NCBI GenBank assembly: GCA_028023455.1
Contig: JAQFVV010000277.1
Coordinates: forward strand, 62,001-126,000
Reading direction: 5' to 3'
DNA length: 64,000 nucleotides
Source: Epiperipatus broadwayi
Taxonomy: Eukaryota; Onychophora; Udeonychophora; Euonychophora; Peripatidae
The notes under the pieces are model-generated. The model did not search any database and was not told the origin of the DNA. It saw only the letters and a list, made by a program, of their open reading frames with translations. The translations under genes and the position numbers were made by a program. The first letter of the stretch is position 1. Each line of letters starts with the position of its first letter. Positions 47,701 to 58,535 of this stretch are shown one piece after another.

Positions 47701-50700
47701 GGTTTTTGCACCTTTAATTTATCTATCTTTAATGCTTATTGTCATCACTATTTCTGATCTATGCAATAAATCCACTATCATAGTTTCACTCCACCTTTCT
47801 TTCTTTTTCTTTTTTGGCATTGAATTTTGGATTTTTAGCATCCTCTTAATGCTGATTTTTATTTTTTAGGTTATTCAGTACGAATAAAAGATTATTATTT
47901 GATGAGAGTCACATTATGTATCACAACACTATTTCTAAAATATTGAACAAACTAAATACTCCTTCCCTCTATTCAAGGAGTTGAGTCCTGCTTCTTAAAG
48001 CATTCTCCTCCTATGGACAACAGACTTATTTTCCAACTGTTCCTGTTTAAGAATATATTTTCATTTGCATGCACCTATCTTCATTAAGAATGATAGATTC
48101 TTGCTAAAGTGACCTGTAAGATCCCCCCCCCCCCCGGCTCACTATTTTGATCCCATGGAAACTATCTACATTTTTTAAACCACTGGAACACTTTTTTTTT
48201 AAATCATTTTTTAATTTGTAAAGAAAAGAGAACAAATTAATTAAGTTTGGTACAAAATTTCTTTAAAAAAAATGGTATTTTTATAAAATATTTGACCTCT
48301 TTTTTTGGTTATTTTCTATTCTGTCTCCACTTTTATATTTAATGGTTTCTTGAAATAATTTCATTTTACTGAGTTTTATCTAAGCCCTAAATGCTAAAAC
48401 AACTAAAATAATGTTCAATGATTTTTTTTACAGAAGGAGGAGGTAAAAATTGAAAATTGTGCTTACTGTAGCCACTATATTTAAAATAAATAAATAATTG
48501 AATGGTTTATTGCTTGGGAGTTTATATGAAGTTCAAACAGTGGCTATTTATGATAATTTTTTATGTTTTTCATTTCAATCTTGCAGCCAAAATATCGTCT
48601 TTCCCCATCTTTCAAATTTTGAATTTTCTAAATCTAATTATGACACAGGGAATAGGTAAATATCTTTTTGTAAATTTCATCTTATTTTTCACTTCCCAAT
48701 TGCTTGCTGAAATAGTGTTCTCATCATTAAGATAGCTGCTTACTCAGCATTATTTTTCACTTAATTTATGATTTCACTGTCATTTTTCTCCTACTTATCT
48801 CTTTAATTCAGACTACAGAACTTTTTCCAAAATCTTTTACATTTAGAAATTGGTTTTTAATCTTTTCGAATTCTGGTTATATTCCCACAATAATCCTTTC
48901 ATGACTAATTTCCTCTGAACTATGCGGCTCATTCTCCCAACTATTGCCTAATTCCTGTACTCTTGTATTGAATTGATTAACCATCTCACTTTATACTCAG
49001 CCACCAAATTTTTTCATCCATCCTATTTCAATTTTTGGTTTAAAGTTAACTGTAATAAATTTTATTTAACATAACTTCATCACCACAAAACTCATTTCTA
49101 ATTTGTCCAGATCAATTATATGTTTATACTGCCATTCTTCATAAAAAAATTAAAAATTTTTATGACCGTGTTTTCCATCTCCTACTAATCTATTCAGAAC
49201 ATTTATTTTCCTGCTTTTTGAATCTAAATTCTGTCACAAATATTTATTAAGCTAAGGATTCCACGTGTATGATTTCATTTCACACACACAGTATGTAATA
49301 TTATCTAACCTTTACTAACTCAAAATTCAGATTCATGCATATATAATTTTACCATATTAAATTTCATAAATTAAGATCATTTAATGAGATAATCTACTCA
49401 TTAAATTAGTCATTTTCTTTAAATATTCTAAAATTGATTTTACATATAGCATAATAATGTTTATATTACAATTAGCCAAATTATTATTTTTATAATTAAA
49501 AAAAAAATGTACATATATTTTCCTAACTGATCAAATATGACAAAAATCAGCACAGTATATATGATTAATGAATTTAATATGTTGATTTTAATATCAATTA
49601 TTAAAAAAATCATATATATATGTTTGAGCAAACAAAAAAATTACAATCAACCATGAGTGATACAAATAATACAATTCTTTGTTCTGTTTATATAAACTTA
49701 TTTTTAAATCCTTGAATATCTAGTAACAAATTATATGTTGCTAATAATCAAAGTAGCACACATCCAAACTCATTACTACATACTGTTCTAATTGTATGTA
49801 GTCCAATTTTGATTTCATGTCATGTCTACTTTTCCTCATAGACAATCTTTTTATCCATAAAAGAAAAAATGTAAAAATATTCAACAAGTAACTAAGATTC
49901 CTAAGAAATCATTTTTTAATAAACTTATAAACTAACTCGACCTTCTCTCATTACCAACCATTGATCAGATAAAAGATCTTCTGAATAAATTACTGCTATT
50001 TAATAATTGTTATATATCACACATCTTCACGACAGTTCATTTATGCACTTCCATAGGCGAAGTTTTCTATTAAATGTTGTTTGTTTACTGAGATTCTACT
50101 ATAATTTAAAAGCTCTTTACATTTTATCACTGCATAGATTGTTGAATTAATCCCATTTTGGCAATGGATGAATATATAAATAGATTATTGATTACCGCAA
50201 TGTTTTTGCCATCATCTGAATACCCACATTCTAAACTTCTTTTTATTCTCTTCTTCCCATTATAAGTGTTTTACTGTTACTGAATGTATTATTGACTTCC
50301 CTAAATGTTGATTTTTTAATTAATGCTAAACTTCAAAAGAATGCTCATCACAAACACTTTAGTTAGGCAAAAGTAAGCCAAAAGGAATATAACCAACTAG
50401 TATATTTTCTCTTCAAAATTACAAAATAATTAATTTAAAACATGCATAATCAAAACTTAATTGCTCATCCAAATTAGCAATCATAGCATGTTTTTAATTT
50501 TTAAAAGAAAGGCAATTTTTTATTTAATCATTTCTAGTTTTAAAATCTTCAGAATAAAATTACACACTCGTTTCTAAATATATATACCTATAAATTTTAC
50601 ACCACTATTTAAATTTACTTAGCTTAGATTTTATATTCATACACACTATTTTTTTTAATTTTATTTATTATACTTAAATATAAATTTGGGCTACTGTTTT

Positions 50701-50728
50701 GATCTTAATGCTCAATGTTCAAATCCTA
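41706..50728. other. Intergenic AT-rich DNA, few recognised features
   Basis: Holds a (CA)n/(TA)n patch at about 41710-41740, a poly-C run at 48123 and long T-rich tracts. From about 46500 to 49250 the plus strand is T/C-rich and the minus strand A/G-rich with short peptide-like stretches (for example KKKKKERWSETMIVDLLHRS near 47800), as expected of an old LINE in minus orientation, but no motif is clear enough to name. No gene is supported; frames of 70-78 codons at 44416, 44950 and 48502 look accidental. Confidence 0.45.
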
Positions 50729-51230
50729 TAGCAACATCTTAATAACTGAAACACAGGTTTATTCTATACCTGTGTCTATATATGTAATATATAGGGTATA
50801 TGAGCACCGACTTTCAGATGACCCATCACTCTCCACTCTATCTAATAACACTGATACACTCAAGCACATATATGCTGAAAAGATAAATAATCACCAATAT
50901 ACGTATTTCATGCTAAACCAGCAATCATCAGTTGGTCCAGATTGGATGGACGGTTGAAGAGTTGGAGTGTGTAGTAGATTGGAGCCTGTCCATTAAAGTA
51001 TGAAGATTGTCTATCTTAATATATAGCTGAACACTTATAGTATATATGTGTGGGAGATGATAATCTGGATCAACTGATGATTGCTGGTTTAGTATGAAAT
51101 ACGTATATTGGTGATTATTTATCTTTTCAGCATATATGTGCTTGAGTGTATCAGTGTTATTAGATAGAGTGGAGAGTGATGGGTTATCTGAAAGTCTGTG
51201 CTCATATACCCTATATATTAGCAACATCTT
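50729..51230. repeat. Direct 12-bp repeats flanking the 50.8 kb fold-back
   Basis: TAGCAACATCTT occurs at 50729-50740 and again at 51219-51230, bracketing the fold-back element. It could be a target-site duplication of a slightly larger unit that includes the small hairpin ACACAGGT...ACCTGTGT at 50751-50775. Confidence 0.5.
50785..51220. mobile_element. Fold-back element, family G copy 1 (arms about 160 bp)
   Basis: The left arm 50785-50941 (TAATATATAGGGTATATGAG ... CAATCATCAGTTGGTCCAGA) is repeated inverted at 51064-51220 with few mismatches. The 120-bp centre contains GCCTGTCCATTAAAGTATGA. Two frames of 80 and 99 codons on opposite strands are mirror images of the same arms and are not genes. 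The core recurs at 60334-60520. Confidence 0.85.
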
Positions 51231-53138
51231 GTAAAGATCATTATATCAGAAATATATGTGTAGTAGGAGAGGAATAGTCTAAACTTTCAGGTTAGATAGT
51301 TTTGCAATCTTCTAAGTAGTCATCTAATAGGGACTTTGCTCTAAATCCACTCTGATCGGTTGTGAATATATGTGTTTTTAAATTCTTTCCAGTGCAGCCC
51401 TTTGTCTCAAACTTTACTCTACATACAGAAAATGTCTAAGTATAATTTGGGTTAATTAATATGAATTTCATGAAAAAGTACACAATGATTTTTTTTACTA
51501 TTTTTCATTTATATAAAAAAAAGATTAAGAAAAGTAGTGTACTAATAAAAATGTGGATTAATTTTGATATGTTTTTAAGTAAAGTCTTAACAATTGACAA
51601 TTCTCTTTTGGCTTTGTAAATCATGATTATGAAGTATTGTTCAAATCTTGATAGAACTTAAGTTTTTTTTAGATAGTTTTTGAAACAGGAAACTTAGCTT
51701 AGTGATAAAGAAATTTCCATGCAATCTGCATTAAGCAGGTAAGTGACAGTATGCAGAATGTAAAAAAAAACAATCCATGTTTTGCAATTAATGAAAAATA
51801 ACCTATGGGTGTCAAGATTGTGATTAGCTTTTACTGTGTTATGTTTGGTTTTGTAGTAAGCCAGATAGTTTTGAAGTTTTGTATTCTATAAAATTGTCCA
51901 CTGGTAGAATAAGTAGGCAGTAAACGTGGTCTTAGGAGCAAGCAATTAACACTTAATCATCATCAGCACTTACTTTAGTTTATTTTAGCATTTTGATTTT
52001 AGTATTTCTTTGTATGGATAAGAATATATTCTGTCTAAACATCGACTGTTTTTGAATTTTCAAGGAATATAATTTGCAATAAATGGTGCAATTGAGAATT
52101 CCCACATTCATTTTTAAATTTTTCTAAGGTACATTTGTCAAGTCCTCTTTGGATGGTAGAAAATAATTAACATCCGAAATATCTTTTTTTTAAATGGCAA
52201 CATCTGAAATTTTGGCAAATTTCTAGAGTATTTGTTACATATACTTCACATCCTTTAAATTCTTTTCTCACAGTTGGGTGTTTACATTTAAACTTTAAAA
52301 AAGAGTGGCTTTTATCCATCATCTCTACATTTTAATGGCTAAATATCATTCTCCTCTTTTCGAGGAGAACTATCTTTTAAGTCTGAATGTTTGGAATTCT
52401 TGTGGATCACCTGTTTCAAGACTTCTTTAGGAAATTGTAATTGTTTACTTCATGAAGATATGATATTCTTGCTGAAGCATCTAAATCAGATGGAGAGTGA
52501 TTCGTATGTAAAGCTGATTTGATGTTAATAAATCCTAACGCAAATTATTTCTAAGTAAATAATTAATGAAAGTCATCTAATGAAAAAACTGATTCTGTTA
52601 ATAATCAAATATTATCCCAAATCCAGTTAATAATAGTGGACTTTAAAAATAAAACTGTTATTAGGTCAAAAGATCATTTCTTTAATAGATTTTTTTTAAA
52701 AAAAAAGATATTAAACTCAGGAGTATCAGAGAATTATCTTGAGCCTTACAGGTGCAAACTCATGAATTAAGCATATTACCAAAATAATAAATAATTCGTA
52801 CTTGTATGGTTTAGTGCAATGACAGAGTGACACTCTAGAGCCAAACAATACACAGATCATAGTCACTTTCACTATCAGCACTTTAATATCTTCTGGCCTT
52901 CTGAGCAAGTTTCTATTATTATTGTGCAGAAGACTTTAAAGTAGCATTTTTTTATTTTTCTGACTTTTTCAGCAGCTTTCGCAAGATGAGAATGAAAGGG
53001 ACAGTTTAAACACTTAGTTGATGAACAATGAAAATCTATGTTATTTAATCTACCTTAGCATTTTTGATATCTGTAACAGATTTTGAAAATAGGATGCACA
53101 AAGAGCATCACATTATTTTTTAGCATAACATTTTGTTG
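51231..53138. other. Intergenic AT-rich DNA
   Basis: No gene or clear repeat except a SINE-like fragment near 52805. The 60-codon minus-strand frame at 52726-52908 is accidental. Confidence 0.5.
52805..52890 (+). repeat. tRNA-like SINE fragment, copy 3
   Basis: ATGGTTTAGTGCAATGACAG, AGTGACACTCTAGAGCC, ACACAGATC and TAGTCACTTTC follow the same order as the copies at 22110 and 22553. Confidence 0.35.
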
Positions 53139-53470
53139 TGCTATTGTCCACAGAGGGCCTATATTTCATCATCATTATCAATCCACTGCATGATGAAGGT
53201 CTCTCCAAGTTTAATCCATCTTCTCCGATCTTTAGCTTCTCTTCTCCACATCACCCCTGCATACTTTCTTATTTCATCCATCCATCTCACATGTGGTCTC
53301 TTTCTGGGTCTTTTACAATCTCTTGGAATCTAGTTTAAAATTTCAATTGTCCATCTATTATCATCTCTTCTAGCAATATGTCCAGCCCAACTCCACTTCA
53401 ATCTTTTCAATGAGGTCAGTAACACCTGTTTGTTCTCTTACCCATACATACATTGCGTTTTTAATCTCTT
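53139..53470 (-). pseudogene. LINE ORF2 C-terminal fragment, minus strand
   Basis: Minus-strand translation, with a few shifts, gives the typical tail of RTE/L2-like reverse transcriptase ORFs: GLDILLEEMI/WAGHIARRDDNRWTI, a KRPRKRPHVRWMDEI-like Arg-rich block, YAGVMWRREAKDRRRWIKLG and ETFIMQWI. In intact relatives this is the G-R-P..RW.D.I...W...A.DR..W...GE.F motif after the RT domain. The apparent plus-strand frames of 66 codons at 53133-53338 are shadows. It could be the 3' end of the same RTE family as the other relics, but overlap is lacking. Confidence 0.7.
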
Positions 53471-55666
53471 TTTTCACTATCTTTTATTTCTGTCAACTTT
53501 CAGATCTCAGCAAGACTATCTTTGTAGCTTTGATAGCAGCCAATTATTAATCATTTTACTATGGACATATCTTTCCTAATAATTAGGTGATTGTCTAAAC
53601 ATGCTAAAAGTGCTTTGACTGCTAAATTGAAAATAGCTGACGCTAGTGAAATTATATGCTAGAAAGTATACAGTATTTGCTGAAATAGTAACCTGCTTCC
53701 GCCAGTGTCCAAGATGCAGCTGATCAAATTTTCTGTATATTTTTTATTAAACAAAAATAGATCATTTATGAATTGTTGAATACCATGCATCACTTAATAC
53801 TTTTAAGATCATTGTAGTTCATGTTATCATATCAACTTTACATCTTATGGATCATTATTTTCAAAGAGCTAATTAATACATATCCTTGTGGACTGAAATT
53901 TTTGAAGCTATTCAGTAAAATGACTTCTTTATTGAATAGCTATTGTGTAACCCTACAAATTATTTGCATTTTCCAAATAAATGGTGTGTGGTTTCTTTCA
54001 TTTATGTAGGTGTGGTGAATTGATGTTTTGCAGTGATTTGCCAAAAGACAATTTAATTATAATTTTTTGAAAAATTTAATTTTTTACAATCTATTATTTA
54101 TTTAGAATTTTGTAATTTTTTGCTGTATTTTTTTTATTTTTATTGCGAGTATTTTTAATTCCAAGATTTTCACATGAAGACTCACTATGTAATAAAATTC
54201 ATTTAATATGTTGTATGTTGACAACAATAATTTGTTAATACATATATGTGAATTTGTATACATATATATTCATAGTTCAATAATATATTAAGCAGGATTA
54301 TATGTATACACATATCTATCCACACACAAACTGAATCAAAAAATGGTATATTAATCTAGATTTATCCTTATGGTTGTCTTTAAGAGCAATTCCTTTCTTA
54401 ATTCTTAAATTTTAAACTTTGCTAGAAAGCTTTTTCAGTTCAGTCATATTTTCCAGGACTCCAAAAACATTTTTTAGATTGCTTGCATCGTTGTAAATAT
54501 AGCTTTTAGTTCTACCATCCGAGTTTTAAAAGATATGCAGAAAACTTATGGAGTGAGCATTTTGCAAAATGATAATCCCTCTGGTGTTAAGAGATTGAAA
54601 TACTTAAATGTGAATTATTTCAGCGTTATTTGCTTATCACAATTGCAAACCCACACATTATTTTCAATTACTTACATGAGGGTATATCATTCTTGAATTG
54701 TCCTTATATAGGTTCAGATGGTCGATCTGAATTTTTTGAGGGGGATTTTGCTTGATTATTATTACTTTGAGTATGAAGTAAAAATAGCATTTAGACCCGA
54801 TTCCTTTAGATTGAGCTTTGCGTGTGCATTTATTTACATATATATATAAAGTAAAACAAGTTAACTTTATAAAATTTATTATATTAATATTTATTTATAA
54901 AATTAATATTAGTATAGTAAAATTTTATATAATTAATTTCTATATTTTATTACATCTATTTGATATATAAATATTTAAATTTATTACGTACATATAAATA
55001 CATTTATGTATATCTACAATATGTATCTTCAAACAAATACATGTAAATACACCTTATGCATATATAATATACATTATATAAAATATGCTATTATTTAATG
55101 TTATATATTTTCTCCTATGGAGATTTTTATGTTTCTGTGTAAATATTGTAAGAAAAAAAGTTACAAAATTAAGTAACTGTAAATTTTTAGGATCTAGAAT
55201 TCCCCTATATCTTTGTAGTATTTCTATTTGTTCAATGAATTTTTTTTTATAATGTATTTATAATTGTATTTATTCAGCCATGTTTAATAAATTTCAATCC
55301 AGTGGAGAACACAGTCGTCCCCCCCCTCTTTTTGTTTATATAAAATAAACATATATTTTATCATTATAGCAATTTATTTTGTTTTAAAAATAGATCTCAT
55401 TGTGATGTATCGGTACAAAAGAAAAATTTTTTATTGTATAATAAAAATGTAAGTTGTTTATAATATATATTTTTTATTGTATAATAAAAATATAATGTAT
55501 TTATACTTTTTGTGGCGTTCTTTTTTGTTTCATATTTATCACTACATAACTTTAGTGTGTAATTTTCTTCTGAAAATATGTATATAAAGTGAGATTTCCA
55601 TTCTTCCTGAAGGATTGGTTCAAGAAAAGAACAGAGCGTCAATTCCTATTATGTTTAATTGTTTAT
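53471..55666. other. Intergenic AT-rich DNA
   Basis: No gene supported. It contains a poly-C run at 55318-55326 and a short direct repeat (TTTTTTATTGTATAATAAAA at about 55427 and 55470). Confidence 0.5.
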
Positions 55667-55735
55667 AAACAAGGCAAAACTCTCCATACAGTAGTGCCAC
55701 CCTGTGCTAGTATAAGAGGTTGTGATCATGTGATG
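55667..55735 (+). repeat. Half copy of hairpin family F, upstream of the LINE
   Basis: AAACAAGGCAAAACTCTCCA ... GTGCCACCCTGTGC (55667-55707, 41 bases) is identical to 58490-58530 and is the reverse complement of the right half of the 15.6 kb hairpin. The other terminal repeat is missing here. Confidence 0.7.
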
Positions 55736-56217
55736 CTTAATGATTATGTTTAATTGTTACAGTAACCCCGGTGAAACTATTGTATTTACTTTTATTTGTT
55801 AACAATAATACATATTCACAATGTATTAGTATTTTATTTAATTGTATATTATTTAGGTTGCAGAAGTGAGTTTAGTGATAACTGAAAAGAGATTCTTTGG
55901 TTCCTCTTTGCAGCCTTAAAGGAACCAAGCAGGATAAATTTCTAATGTTCACTCCCTACATTCTTGTTGCAATTGTTATTACTTTGTGTTTTTTCATGCA
56001 GTAAACAGAATAATCATGAACTTCTCTCCAACATGCATCAGGCAGGGTTGTTTCTTACGTTTATCAGGATCTTCTCAATTGCCTGTAATAGTTCTTAACT
56101 AAATTATGGCCCTTATTTTCAGGAGGCTATAAACTCACCTACCCAAGGCATCAGATAGCAGATAAAGATGGAGAGAACTGTACTAAGAATCCTGATTGCA
56201 GATCCAGGTTATCATAT

Positions 56218-56225
56218 GATAATTT
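56218..56225. repeat. Target-site duplication GATAATTT, left copy of element C
   Basis: Exact match to 57115-57122; in the uninterrupted LINE copy the aligned site is a single GATGACCT. Confidence 0.8.
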
Positions 56226-57114
56226 GGTAGTTTTCTCTTAGCATGTGAAAACCGTGAAAGGGCGTACTTTCTATGTAAACAAATATAATGTTACCGGGCC
56301 TTTTTTTATTTTCAACTTTAACATTATTTTCTAAAATTTGAGCGCGTCGAGACATTTTGCAAACTATTTTAAAACAATTTACGAACCAACATTAATTTCT
56401 AAAATACAATAATTACATTTTGAAATTAGATTAGACATGTCATCATGTAGTGCTGGAATATGTGGGAGAGGGTTTGCCAGTCCGAAGGATCGGCCAAAAG
56501 ATGCAGTACTTTGATCAAACCAAGATTATGATTTGCAAAACAACATGCAATCTCCGACATTTTATTTGTCTTATATTTGTTATTAATCTGGCCAAAGGAT
56601 GCAGTACTGTGATGAAATCAAGCTTATGATTTCCAAAACAACATGCAACCTCAGCCGTTTTATTTGCCTTGTAGCTGTTCTTGCGCAAACGTCTTTTCAC
56701 GGGACTTCTGTGAAATGGTGCTTACCCCTACCCATTTGCAATTGTTTTCACATTCCATACTGTGTAGGGAAGCGTGATGGACTTACAATTATTAGTATGC
56801 AATACTACATCAGGTTGGGTGTAAAATCACTATTTCGAAGGCATATTACAACAATTATGGCCAGTTAAATTCTATACACCGTCACATGATACGGTAGCGA
56901 TTTTTTAAGTGTGTGCATTTGCATAGTGTCACAAAGCAAATCAGCGGGCCATAATATTTGTGTGCCTGCAATGGCTAATATGAATAACTGTTCTGTAGGC
57001 CATAACTTTCTATGCAAAAGCACAGAAATATTGGGCCGCGTAAACAGCATATTTCGGTGCGTTTGCATAGAAAGTACCCACTCTCGCTGTTTCAACATGC
57101 TAAGAGAAAATACC
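56226..57114 (+). mobile_element. TIR element C of the three-copy family, nested in the LINE
   Basis: Starts GGTAGTTTTCTCTTAGCATG and ends with the inverse of GGTATTTTCTCTTAGCATGT; TIRs extend through GGGCGTACTTTCTATG/GGGTACTTTCTATG. Perfect 8-bp duplications GATAATTT flank it. The left block AAATATAATGTTACCGGGCC is at 56281-56300, the right hairpin block (GTAAACAGCATATTTCGGTG ... CATAGAAAGT) at 57033-57077; the right subterminal region 57007-57077 is itself a hairpin with about 29-bp arms. Inside is a tandem duplication of about 97 bp. Frames at 56515-57162 are TIR or repeat read-through; no transposase is recognised. Confidence 0.85.
56492..56690. repeat. Tandem duplication inside element C (unit about 97 bp)
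   Basis: GGCCAAAAGATGCAGTACT at 56493 recurs as GGCCAAAGGATGCAGTACT at 56590; each is followed by CAA.CTTATGATTTCCAAAA-like, CAACATGCAA and TTTTATTTG.CTT. Confidence 0.8.
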
Positions 57115-57122
57115 GATAATTT
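57115..57122. repeat. Target-site duplication GATAATTT, right copy of element C
   Basis: Exact match to 56218-56225; LINE sequence resumes here. Confidence 0.8.
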
Positions 57123-58320
57123 TTTATTTAGATATCTACAACTGAAGATCATTTTTAAGTGAAGAAATATTGCATGAATTGGAAGAACTTTCTACTATTA
57201 AATGGAATATTGTTGTGCTTTGTGAAGTTAGAAGAAAAGATGAAGAGACAATTGATTCAAAAAGAGGATATGTTCTTCAATACAAAGATATATGTTGGAA
57301 GCACAAATAGAATTGGATTTATTATAAATAAAAAATGGAATATCAGACAGAGTGGTTAAGATATCAAATGCAGATGATTAGGTATATGCCTATTTGATGA
57401 AGTAGAGTGCTTTTAGTACAAAATGCATTTGATCAGATCAAACATTTTAAAATTGCCACGAGACACCTTAATGCTATAATTAATAAACAATTGAAAATGC
57501 TATGGATAAATTTAATTATATTGAAAATGAGAGAACACAGATTTGTGAAGTTCACAGAAAAACTATATATTATGATTTTCAGAAAAATATTAAATGGATA
57601 TGGAATCATCCAAATGAAGGTAGAGCAAAATTGGATTATATTTTGATTAATAAAAAATTTATATTTCAAGATTGTAATGTTCTTAATAGATTCAACACAG
57701 GAAGTGATTGTAAATTACAGGTTAATGCAAAGTTAAAGAGAGAAATTTTTTTTAAGAAAGACATAATTATCAGCAGACATTCTTAACTTTCAGAAACATT
57801 CCAATGAATTTAAATTAGAATTTGCAAATTGTTTCAAAATATAAGCTGACTTTGAAGATGGTTTGGATTTGACTGAAATCAACAAGAAGCTAGCTGATAT
57901 GGTATTAAGAACCGCAAGAACGATAGCTGATACAAAAAAGCTGCAATAAATTTTTAAACATCCATTTAGAAGAACTGAATATTTAGAGATGTAGAATAAG
58001 TGTCAAAAGTATATTAAAAAAACTATCTTAGTATTGGAAGGAAAAAATTATTTCTGTAGTAAGAAGAAATGATCAAATTATTATTAAAAAGAGAGATTGT
58101 ATCATAAAATGTATGGGAAGAGTTCTATAAATAATTACGTAATAATGAAGAATCAGAAAACAAGTATTTCTTACAATTGTTACATCTTTTGAATTGCCCA
58201 GCCTTCTAAGTAAAGAAATGAGAGATGCAATTAAATGTATGAAGAAGGAAAAAGTTTCAGGAAATAATGGAATTGTTATTGATATCTTAAAAGCAGGTGA
58301 AGAATTGTGACCTTGAATTC
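57123..58320 (+). pseudogene. RTE LINE endonuclease and early reverse transcriptase pseudogene
   Basis: Frames interrupted by several stops and shifts give RTE endonuclease blocks in order: HELEELSTIKWNIVVLCEVR then RKDEE, STNRIGFIINKKW, later WIWNHPNEGRAKLDYILINK and NVLNRFNTGSDCKLQVNAKL (family pattern WTW.SPNG....IDYIL.N....D..V...FNTGSDHRL; the catalytic His of SDH reads Cys here). Near 58210 comes EMRDAIKCMKKEKVSGNNGI then LKAGEEL, the segment just before the reverse transcriptase palm. The catalytic YADD region is absent. The several 66-94 codon frames in 57159-57786 are pieces of this one relic. Confidence 0.8.
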
Positions 58321-58489
58321 TAGAGTCTGTCCATCACTACTATTGCTCGTAACCATGCAGGATATTCAAGTATTACTTTATCAGAACCAGTCAACATGGA
58401 TAAGGATAAAGAGAAAACTTTTACGTACAAATATGAGTTATCAATAGAAGCAAAGAAATCAGGTGATATCTCAAAACACTACAGACATT

Positions 58490-58535
58490 AAACAAGGCAA
58501 AACTCTCCATACAGTAGTGCCACCCTGTGCCAACC
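58490..58535 (+). repeat. Half copy of hairpin family F, downstream of the LINE
   Basis: 58490-58530 is identical to 55667-55707 over 41 bases and in the same orientation, so the two form direct repeats 2.8 kb apart around the LINE. Confidence 0.75.

Larger units (their letters stand above)
56000..58489 (+). mobile_element. RTE-type LINE relic split by TIR element C
   Basis: The non-coding 5' part (about 56060-56225) aligns with the minus strand of 13400-13660 (CTCAATTGCC..TAATA.TTCTTAACT, CCAAGGCA, TAAGAATC.TG). It is interrupted by element C and resumes at 57115 (GATAATTTTTTATTTAGATA, CTACAACTGAAGATC). Endonuclease and early reverse transcriptase pieces follow up to about 58320. The start before 56060 is uncertain; the 3' part is truncated, ending at the family F repeat at 58490. 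Confidence 0.72.

Noticed and set aside
46500-49250. A decayed minus-strand LINE with a Myb-like or reverse transcriptase part
   Set aside because: Strand asymmetry and short suggestive peptides are present, but no block could be matched with confidence, so it is not listed as a mobile element.
50715-51227. 80-codon plus and 99-codon minus frames with nearly the same peptide
   Set aside because: The peptides are the same because the DNA is an inverted repeat; this is a fold-back element.
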